From Thinopyrum elongatum (taxonomy: Eukaryota; Streptophyta; Magnoliopsida; Poales; Poaceae), in contig CM022298.1 of the NCBI GenBank assembly GCA_011799875.1, positions 52,528,318 to 52,592,317 of the forward strand: a stretch of DNA of 64,000 bases. Reading direction: 5' to 3'. The position numbers and the translations under genes are program-made. The notes beneath the pieces were generated by a model. It saw only the letters and a program-made list of their open reading frames with translations, had not been told where the DNA came from and did no database searches. Positions 56,335-64,000 of this stretch are shown here, one piece after another (position 1 is the first letter of the stretch; the number at the start of each line of letters is the position of its first letter).

Positions 56335-56400
56335 GAATGCATCATCATCATCATCATCATCATCATCTATATTCAGAATGCATCATCATCGACATCAATG
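56335..56400. repeat. (CAT)n microsatellite
   Basis: 'GCATCATCATCATCATCATC' runs from about 56338 to 56367, with a second short run at about 56378-56392. Confidence 0.95.
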
Positions 56401-56562
56401 ACATGGCGACTAGCACTAGCATTTTCATCATTGACATTTACAACACATTATCATCTATATCAACAACATGGGGATTTGGCTATTCTCACCTAGAGGTCTT
56501 AAGGGGTCGGCGATGGGGACGACTGTGGGGACGAGGCAGGGGCAAATACTTAATTTCTGCAT

Positions 56563-56755
56563 AAACAAACTAGTTCTATTAAGCACTTACTAAATAAACT
56601 AGTTCTATTAACTACTTACTAAATAAACTAGTTCTATTAAGCACTTACTATAAATTAACTAGTTCTATTAAGCACTTACTATAAATAAACTAGTTATATT
56701 AAGCACTTACTATAAACAGAACTAATTATATTAAGCACTTACTATAAATAAAATT
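56563..56755. repeat. Short tandem repeats 'AACTAGTTCTATTAAGCACT'
   Basis: About seven units of 30-34 bp built of 'ACTAGTT(C/A)TATTAAGCAC' plus 'TTACTATAAATAA', with small indels between units. It lies in the right arm of the inner CACTA. Confidence 0.93.
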
Positions 56756-56884
56756 TCTAATCAAAAGACCTAAAATTTCCTATTCTATTCAAAACACCTA
56801 AAATAATCTAAAAAAAATATTCTATTAAAAACCCTACATTCTACAATGTCTACATTCTAAAATCTACATTTAAATTACCTACAT

Positions 56885-57265
56885 TCTACAAGAACAGAGA
56901 CAAGGGAGGGAGGGAGGAGGGGTAGGAAGGAGGGAGGAAGGAGGGGGTAGACAGGAGGGGGAGAGGGAGGGGAGGGGAGAAGGAGGGCAAGAAGGCACCG
57001 GAGGCGGGGGAGGAGAGGGATACCCGGTGGCGGGGGTGATGGTGGGGGGGGAGGGGCGACAGCGGCGGGATGGAGGAGGGATGGAGGAGGGAGGGGATGG
57101 AGGAGGGAGCTAGGGATGGATAGGGCGACGGTGGCGGGATGGAGGAGGGAGGGGGCGACGGCGGCAGCAACTGGCGGCAATGTGGCGGCGGCGGACAATG
57201 GGGTGAAGGAGGGGATGGAGGAGGGAGTGGAGAGGGGAGAGTGAGGGGCGGGCGGCCGGGCGGAG
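56885..57265. repeat. Polypurine (GGAGG)n tract
   Basis: About 380 bp with the plus strand almost entirely G and A, built of GGGAGGGAGGAGG-like units. Apparent Pro/Ser-rich ORFs on the minus strand are composition artefacts. Many G-runs could support quadruplex or triplex structures (inference). Confidence 0.9.
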
Positions 57266-57269
57266 AAGA

Positions 57270-57545
57270 ACCGAGCTGCCTTAGCAGTAGCGCACTTTAG
57301 GGAAAAGCGCTACTACTAAGATCAATAGCAGTAGCGCTCTTAGAAAATAGGCGCTACTACTAAACCTACTCCGGCGGCAACGTCGTGCCATTTGTAGTAG
57401 TAGCGCTGATTTTTCGACCGCGCTACTACTACGGGGTTGTTAGTAGCGCCGTTTTTTTAAGCGCGCTACTGATAAGTAGCAGTAGCGCCTAGTTTTGAAC
57501 CGCGCTACTGGTAAGGTTCTGTGTATAATGTTTTCCCTAGTAGTG
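57270..57545. repeat. Inner CACTA right terminus and subterminal repeats
   Basis: Copies of 'GCAGTAGCGC' / 'GCGCTACTACTA' in both orientations, then the TIR (minus strand CACTACTAGGGAAAA). Confidence 0.92.
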
Positions 57546-60500
57546 TCCCCGAGCCCAGATGAGAATGAAGAAGATGACGGCTCGCAATATCTGAACATGG
57601 GTATGATATTTGATGAAGACGAACGAATAGATGAAGTCCAGAACAATGATGACGAAGGAAATGTTGTTCTTCAAATAACAAAGACCGGCGAGGTATATTT
57701 ATATAAGGCATGGTGCCATCACATGTTTTAATTGATTTGTATATATATTAACGAATTGAACTTTCTTATTTTAGCCCTCCGGGTCGAACAAATCTTCTAC
57801 AAGCAGCATGGCAGTTCGTGGCCCGGCCAAAAAGTTGAAGGCTGGCATAAAGTACAACATCGATGCCATCAAACCTAATGGCGAACAGCGTGAACCTAAG
57901 AACAATGCGAACAAGTTCATTCGTCAATGCGGAGTTATTGTCAGGGACCAAATCCCGATCTCCATTCAAGAATGGAAAAAGCCAGCAAAGGGAGATCCAG
58001 ATGTTTCTTTTGTCGACCAAAGAGCAAAAGATCTGCTTTGGGAATCGCTCATGTCACATTTCACCCTACCAGATCATTTGACAGATGCAGACCTGGAGAA
58101 AGTCAAGAACTGTACTCTTAAGAAGATGGCGATAGCATTCAACAACGATAAGAAAAATATATGGGCCGCGTACGTCAATGTAGGAAAGCAGACTCCAGAA
58201 TTCAAGGGAACACTGGAGAAGACAAGAGATCACTAGGATGCTTTCGTGAACTTCAAGGAATCAGAAGTAGCTCAGGAATGGTCGAGAAAAAACAAGATTA
58301 ATGCCGCGAAAAAGCAGTGGCACCATAATCTGGGGCCAGGTGGCTGCGAGGTGGCCCGGCCTAAGAGGGATCTCGCTGAGCAAGAGATGATGGCTGCAGG
58401 GGTCACTCCAGTTACATTGAGCTGGCCCCCCAGGTGCAAGACTTGGTTCTATGCGCATGGGGGGAAGTTGGACCCAAAAACAGGCGAGGTTTTGGAGCGG
58501 GCAAGTCTTAAAGGAGCCACCGACAGTTTACTTGTTGCAATAGAAGATGCTCGAATGGGGGTGTTCACGCCCAATAGAGAGAACGACGAGCTTACGCGCG
58601 CCCTGAAGAATCCTAAACACCCGGGAAGAACACGAGGCAAAGGCATTGTTCTGTGGTTTGAGGGGTTTACGGACTGGAATGCTGACTATAGAAGCCGTGT
58701 GAGAAAGAAGCAGCAGGAGGAGCAGAAGAGGAAGCTGGAGGAGGAGCAGAGGAAGCATGAAGTAGACCGCCTTCGCATCATAGAATCAATGCACACGGAG
58801 TTAGAACTCACTTTCAAGCGGGAGCAGCAGCAGATCGACTCACTTAGCCAGGAAAGGGGGTCTCAGCAGCGGCAGCAGCTGGTGGATCCAGCATTGGATA
58901 GCACTGTCCCATCCATGCCGAGAAGCAGCGTGGGTTCCGCCCCGGGTGATGATGCACTGCTGGATAGATACCTATGGATGATATCATAGCTACGACAACT
59001 TGTGAGCTACACATAAAAGTGAAGAACATATCCATGAAGGTGGCGGACGGCTATGCTTATACAAATCCCCCTGAAGCAACCTTCCATTGCAATCCGATTC
59101 CAGCTAGCTATGCTCGTGTTGGGGTTGATGAAGTGGTGACAGGATATTCGGGGCTAGAGCTTGACATTCCTGGAGGTGACGAGGAGCGCACACTGGGAGA
59201 GGCCATACATAATATCATTCTATGGAGAAAGGATTGCATCGTCTTTCCAAGGCCACCGACACCGCGTCAGCCGGCTCCTCCTCCAAGTCCGCCATCGCAT
59301 CAGCAGACTCCCGCTCCTCCAAGTCCGCCACCGCGTCAGCAGACTCCTGCTCCTCCAAGTCCGCCACCGTGTCAGCCCACTCCTCCTCCAAGTCCGGCAC
59401 CGCATCAGCCGACTCCTCCTCCTCCAAGTCCGGCACCGCGTCAGCCGACTCCTCCTCCAAGTCAGGCAACACGTCAGCCATCTCCGCCGCCTCAGCAACA
59501 ATGGAAGAGAGGCACCGCAGCTACGGCAGCTAGCGGTACAACAGGAGGCAAGAAATTCAAATTTGGTCCAAGCCTCAAGCCTCTTCCGAAGTTGCCTTAC
59601 CACTTGACTGACGAGGAAAACAAAGCCGAAGTGAAGGCGCAACTGAAGGCCCATTTTGGACCGAAGCCGCCCCCGCCGCCAAAGGAGATAATACCTGAGC
59701 ATGTCATGCAGCACTTTATTGATAATGCTCAACTAGCTATCAAGCATAGGGACTCAGACTATGAGTGCTCTATCAAGAAGTCCTATCATGCACAAAAACA
59801 GAAGGAGTCGAGCTCGAGCTCGAGCCAAGCAGCTGGTAATAAAAGCAGGAAAACTGTTCCCCAACTGGGAGAACAGGTAGTGCAATCGATTCCCCCGCTC
59901 ATTGTACAAACACATGTGAGTACCGCCTATCAGCTAGTAATTACTGACAATCATAGAAGGCTGGCTGAAGAGGCCGGTGTCACTGTAGAACAACTCCTAG
60001 GCATCGAGGACTTCCAAACGTTTATAGAGGAGGAACTACAATGGAAATATGTCCGCGGCCAACCTATGGTCAAGCCTGAGCAGATCCCGCTTCTATCAAC
60101 GAGAATGTATGAATTGCATCAATGGTACCTGAGAGAAGTAAAGACTACCGATCAAGAGTCCCTCATGGTGAAAGTCAAGGAAGAGCATTACTACCATGCA
60201 AAAGATCTGTGGGTTGAGTTTCAAGAAATGTTTCAGTTATTCAATCAAGACGCACTCGACAAATCTATCGTTAGTTGCTATTGTCTGTAAGTGATTTCTT
60301 TATGTAATTTAAGTCTCTAGCTAGCTGTAGTGCTCGTTCATTACCTGTAATTATCCTCACTATATTCTTTTCTGTGGTATTATGCAGAATGAAGATTTAT
60401 GAAATGAAAAGAGCTGGACGCTATGGCATTGGGTTCATTGACCCAAATACCATTAATCAAGAGACATGGTCACGTGAATGGGATCGAAAAGACACAGAGA

Positions 60501-61388
60501 AAAGCTTGCTAGAGTTCTTGAAGCGACTAAATACCCAACCAAAAATACTATTTCCTTACAACTTCGGGTGAGTGACACTGTCTTGTACTACAAATTCTGT
60601 TTTTGCTTACTAGATTATAATAAGTGTAGTTGATGAGTTATGCACATGCCCGCTTAATTATACAAACATGTGCGCATGCAGTTTTCACTGGATCCTGCTA
60701 ATCATTGAAGTTGACAAGGGAAAAGTTCAAGTACTGGACTCACTACTTAAAGACATTAATGACTACGCAATCGTGAAGGCGATGGTCGACAGGTAATTTC
60801 AATCATTATCAAACTATGTCGGCCTCTTTAGTTCATTTCCTGATATCAACTAATTAATAACTCCTTTATTCATTTTCTTTGCCGTCGGGCAGGGCTTGGG
60901 AAAAGTTCATCCAACAGGTTGAAGGCCCATGGAAACAAAAGCTAAAATGGGTGCGACCCAAGGTAATTAATTAAGTAGTACTAGCTAGCTACCATCTCTT
61001 TAATTCTAGTTTCAATACCATTATCATGCTTGATTAATTATTATCTGATTGAATTCTATTCTCATAAAGGCCATGAAGCAGGCGTCGGGGACTAATTTAT
61101 GTGCATACTACGTTTGCGAGAACATTTGCATGATGGCGTCCGAAAGGAGCAAAGATGGTAGATCACTTTGGGTACGTTTGCTAGAACACTATTCACAATT
61201 TTTACATCATTATCTAATATATATACACACAACTAATACATTCATATTGATCTCCTTCTTTAAAGATGATGGAGATGCGGGATAAGCTCCTACCAATGGA
61301 TCGCGTATGAGCGATTCAAGAGGAAATAGCGGGATTTTTGCTCGACCAGGTCATAGATCCCAAAGGAGAATACCATTACAAGTTGTAA

Positions 61389-61636
61389 TGCCTCCATGTA
61401 ATGATCTGCAAATTGTAGGAGAAATTGTATACCAAATTGTATATATATATATGTGTATGTGAATGGTCGTGCGAGAAATTCGATGATATATATATGATCG
61501 GTTCTACGAGAAATTCTATTTATATATATGCATAACGTGTACAATATGTAGTAGCGTAAAATATGTTTGAAATGAAAAAGAATTAAATAGAAAATACAAA
61601 ATTAAAAGGAAAAATAAACCATAAACCCATAAACCC
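61389..61636 (+). other. 3' UTR-like AT-rich region of the outer CACTA
   Basis: Follows the stop codon of the Ulp1-like gene. It contains (TA)n runs at 61439-61452 and 61480-61494 and no ORF of note. Confidence 0.5.
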
Positions 61637-61865
61637 CTAAACCTTTTAGTCCCGGTTGGTGTAACCAACCGTAACCAACCGGGACTAAAGGCCCCCAGCC
61701 CCCCGGCGCGGTCTCGTGCCACGTGGTAGGCCTTTGGTCCCGGTTTGTGATGAACCGGCACTAAAGGGGGGGGGGGGGCTTTAGTCCCCACCCTTTAGTG
61801 CCGGTTGCAGAACCGGCACTAAAGGTCCTTACGAACCGGGACAATAGCTCGATTCTGCACTAGTG
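61637..61865. repeat. Outer CACTA right terminus and subterminal repeats
   Basis: 'TTTAGTCCCGGTTGGT' and 'AACCGGGACTAAAGG' pairs, 'CCTTTAGTGCCGGTT' / 'AACCGGCACTAAAGG', a (G)13 run at 61767-61779 and the terminal CACTAGTGCAGAATCGAGC (minus strand). Confidence 0.9.
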
Positions 61866-62626
61866 AACGGTTAAATTGTTGGTGATGGCTATAAATACCC
61901 CACCCACACCACCTACTCCCAGAGAGGGCAATCGGGACAAAATTACCACTTCCCATATCAATTTTCTGAGAGAGAACCACCTATACTTGTGTTGAAATAA
62001 AGGAGATTTCACTCCAACATTTGATCCTTGATTTCTAGCCCCCTCATGTCGCTTTCCACTCTAATCCTTCTCCTACTACCATGCCAAATCTGTGAAAGAT
62101 GATTGAGTGTTAAGGAGACTATCTTGTGAAGCACAAGAGCAAGGAATTCATCATCAAGAAAAACATCTACTCCCTCCATTCCTTTATACAAGGCCACTAT
62201 GAAAAATACTTTTTGCATCTATACAAGGCCACTGATAGTAATCGAGGCAAAAATTAATGATGTTTCCTTGTACTACCAACTTGTTTAATACTTGCATGCA
62301 TGTAGTCATATTGACACTGTGCTACTTCCTTCCCATTTCTTCATTGCATGCATGCCGACATATTAATGATCCCGGTTAATGAAAAGAAAAGTTGGCTTGC
62401 AAAGTCGTCATTAAATTTTACCTTGGTACCTGTAATTTGAGTTTGTGGCCTTGTATAAGGGAATGGAGGGAGTATTACCTTTTGGAGAGTGGTGTCTCAT
62501 AGATTGGTCAGGTGTCACTTGGGAGCCTCCAAATCTTGTGGAGTTGAACCAAGGACTTTGTAAGGGCAATGAGATCACCTACTTCATGAAGATCTACCCA
62601 AAGTGAGACAAGTCCTTCGTGGATGG
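61866..62626 (+). mobile_element. LTR fragment, same family as 5352-9579
   Basis: Begins AACGGTTAAATTGTTGGTGA and matches 6029-6493 joined to 8912-9214 of the first copy without the nested insert. The missing left part was lost with the outer CACTA's left end. It is cut at 62626 by the gypsy LTR. AAC is the remaining half of the CACTA TSD. Confidence 0.85.
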
Positions 62627-64000
62627 TGCTACTTCTTGAGCTTGCGTTGGTTTTTCCCTTGAAGAGGAAAGGGTGATGCAGCAAAGTAGAGATAAGTATT
62701 TCCCTCAGTTTGAGAACCAATGTATCAATCTAGTAGGAGACAACGCACAAATCACCGAATACCTGCACAAACAATCAAACAACTTGCACCCAATGCGATA
62801 AAGGGATTGTCAATCCCTTCACGGTTACTTGCAAAAGTGAGATCTGATAGAGATAGATGAGAGTAAACAAACGGTAAAAGTAAATATTTTTGGTATTTTT
62901 GGTTTATAGATCGGAAAGTAAAAGATTGCAAAATAGTAGATCGGAAACTTATATGATGGAAAATAGACCCGGGGGCCATTGGTTTCACTAGAGGCTTCTC
63001 TCAAGATAGCAAATAATACGGTGGGTGAACAAATTACTGCCGAGCAATTGATAGAAAAGCGCAAAGTTATGACGATATCTAAGGCAATGATCATGAATAT
63101 AGGCATCACGTCTGTGTCAAGTAGACCGAAACGATTTTGCACCTACTACTATTACTCCACACATCGACCGACTCCTGCCTACATCTAGAGTATTAAGTTC
63201 ATGAAGAACAGAGTAACGCATTAAGTAAGATGACATGATGTAGAGGAATAAACTCAAGCAATATGATGTAAACCCCATCTTTTTATCCTCGATGGCAACA
63301 ATACAATACGTGCCTTGCTGCCCCTACTGTCACCGGGAAAGGACACCGCAAGATTGAACCCGAAGCTAAGAACTTCTCCCATTGCAAGAAAAACCAATCT
63401 AGTTGGCCAAACCAAACCGATAGTTCGAAGAGTATTACAAAGATACCAAATCATGCATAAAAGAATTCAGAGAAGATTCAAATAATATTCATAGATAAGC
63501 TGATCATAAATCCACAATTCGTCGAATCTCGGCAAACACACCGCAAAAGAGTATTACATTGGATAGATCTCCAAGAGCATCGAGGAGAACATGGTATTGG
63601 GAGTCAAAGAGAGAGAAGAAGCCATCTAGCTACTAGCTATGGACCCGTAGGTCTGTGGTAAACTACTCATGCGTCATCGGAAGGGCAATAGAGTTGATGT
63701 AGAAGCCCTACGTGATCGAATCCCCCACCGGCAGGGTGCCAAAAAAGGTCCCTAGATGGGATCTCACAGGTACAGAAGGTTGCGGCGGTGGAAAAGTGTT
63801 TTCGTGGATGCCCCTTGTGGTTTGGGAATATTTGTGAATATATAGGTGAAAGAATTAGGTCATGAGGGTCACGAGGGGGCCCACAAGATAGGGGGGCACG
63901 CCCTACCCCCTGGGAGCGCCCTCCACCCTTGTGGCCGCCTCGTGGCTCCTCCGACTTCATCTCCAAGTCTCCTGGGTGTCTTCTGGTCCAAGAAAAATCA
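62627..64000 (-). mobile_element. Gypsy LTR, partial, reverse strand
   Basis: In minus-strand sense it ends CTCAAGAAGTAGCA at 62627, preceded by 'CACCCTTTCCTCTTCAAGGG', the 3' end of a Triticeae gypsy LTR family. Candidate TSD half GATGG lies at 62622-62626. Further in are the GC-rich hairpin (63880-63934) and leader motifs such as 'TAGCTAGATGGCTTCTTCTC'. The LTR runs past the window end; it is not established whether it is solo or part of a full element. Confidence 0.85.

Larger units (their letters stand above)
39676..57545 (-). mobile_element. Inner CACTA transposon, TSD TCC
   Basis: Left end CACTACTAGGGAAAAGCCTA at 39676; right end, read on the minus strand, CACTACTAGGGAAAACATTA at 57545. 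TCC flanks both sides (39673-39675, 57546-57548). Subterminal 'AGCAGTAGCGCG' motifs in both orientations fill 39700-39890 and 57275-57515. Removing the nested solo LTR and X2 leaves about 3875 bp with a single minus-strand gene and no transposase, so this is a non-autonomous CACTA needing a transposase in trans. It sits in codon context of the outer CACTA gene; removing it with one TCC restores that frame. Confidence 0.96.
39622..61388 (+). pseudogene. Transposase_24-like / Ulp1-like protease gene of the outer CACTA
   Basis: Seven exons with GT/AG borders and consistent phases: 39622-39675 plus 57549-57692 (split by the inner CACTA), 57775-60286, 60388-60567, 60682-60792, 60893-60962, 61070-61171, 61266-61388. 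The N-terminal half resembles plant Transposase_24 (PTTA/En/Spm) proteins: 'KFIRQCGVIVRDQIPISI', 'KNCTLKKMAIAFNNDKKNI', 'GPGGCEVARPKRDLAEQEMM', then a Glu/Lys/Gln coiled coil (about 58690-58850). A 10-12-residue Pro-rich repeat region covers 59255-59500. The C-terminal part is Ulp1/C48-like: His at 60686 ('FHWILLIIEV'), Asp at 60737 ('VLDSL'), Gln at 61079, Cys at 61100 ('GTNLCAYYVC'). Lesions: TAG 58234-58236, a 1-nt deletion near 58971, TGA 61308-61310. Predicted role in transposition or SUMO/ubiquitin-like cleavage is inference. Confidence 0.82.
35904..61865 (+). mobile_element. Outer CACTA transposon, left end deleted
   Basis: The right terminus reads, on the minus strand, CACTAGTGCAGAATCGAGC at 61847-61865, a canonical CACTA end. 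It is followed by AAC (61866-61868) as one TSD half; the homologous uninterrupted LTR at 6029 confirms AAC as the target. Subterminal 'TTTAGTCCCGGTTGGT' / 'ACCAACCGGGACTAAA' and 'AACCGGCACTAAAGG' repeats occur at 37605-37800 and 61640-61850. No left terminus is present: the element starts inside transposase coding at about 35904. Without the inner CACTA about 8.1 kb remain. It encodes a transposase C-terminal scrap and a Transposase_24-like/Ulp1-like gene. Confidence 0.9.

Noticed and set aside
56875..57198. Pro/Ser-rich ORFs of about 100 codons on the minus strand
   Set aside because: They are translations of the polypurine tract and carry no information beyond the simple repeat.
59161..59732. 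Long out-of-frame ORFs over the Pro-rich region, both strands
   Set aside because: They are shadows of the repeated CCxCCxAGT coding units of the Transposase_24-like/Ulp1-like gene.

Overview
The window is a block of nested plant transposable elements with no convincing host gene. The LTR, CACTA and MITE types, TG...CA ends with 5-bp target duplications, and elements nested up to three deep are what intergenic DNA of a large Triticeae genome (wheat, Aegilops, barley or rye) looks like. Species cannot be fixed from sequence alone. Family names are from memory of typical termini and are tentative; boundaries and target-site duplications (TSDs) are read directly.

Layout. (1) 1-5351: the reverse-strand 5' end of a Copia-like element (LTR 1710-1942, GC-rich leader), a LINE-like 3' tail, an 8-bp-TSD foldback MITE (3093-3419), AT-rich degenerate repeats and a low-complexity repeat field. 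(2) 5352-9579: a solo LTR holding a second solo LTR (6494-8906, TSD ACTTC); the repeat field resumes at 9580. (3) 9681-12163: AT-rich unclassified DNA ending in a small LTR scrap. (4) 12164-35903: a 5'-truncated, non-autonomous Ty3/gypsy element (protease, Athila-ORF1-like protein, PPT, truncated 3' LTR) hosting two reverse-strand Copia elements: C1 (12724-21020, TSD CTATC) inside the protease and X1 (23399-32982, TSD GTTTC) downstream of ORF1. (5) 35904-61865: a left-truncated CACTA transposon with a transposase C-terminal scrap, tandem repeats, and a Transposase_24-like/Ulp1-like gene interrupted in its first exon by a second CACTA (39676-57545, TSD TCC). That inner CACTA is only about 3.9 kb without its insertions. 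It carries one minus-strand gene whose 315-codon frame is still open after virtual removal of two insertions in its exons: a 4.4-kb solo LTR (40670-45104, TSD CCAAT) and Copia X2 (45565-55114, TSD CATCG), a sister of X1. (6) 61866-64000: a fragment of the same LTR family as 5352-9579, then the start of a reverse gypsy LTR running off the window.

Relative order can be read from nesting: gypsy, then C1 and X1 into it; outer CACTA into an LTR, then inner CACTA into its gene, then the solo LTR and X2 into the inner gene. A deletion junction at about 35903 joins the gypsy LTR to the outer CACTA.

The most interesting content is the accessory genes of the two CACTA elements: a four-exon protein with two possible B3-like modules, and a Ulp1/C48-like protease retaining its His/Asp/Cys positions in a gene otherwise broken by two stops and a frameshift. 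Also notable are a 75-bp-arm perfect-class hairpin inside the inner CACTA, two Copia sisters that share the same decayed coding region, and an LTR-like GC-rich hairpin placed upstream of the gypsy ORF1. I found no CRISPR, rRNA or convincing tRNA gene.
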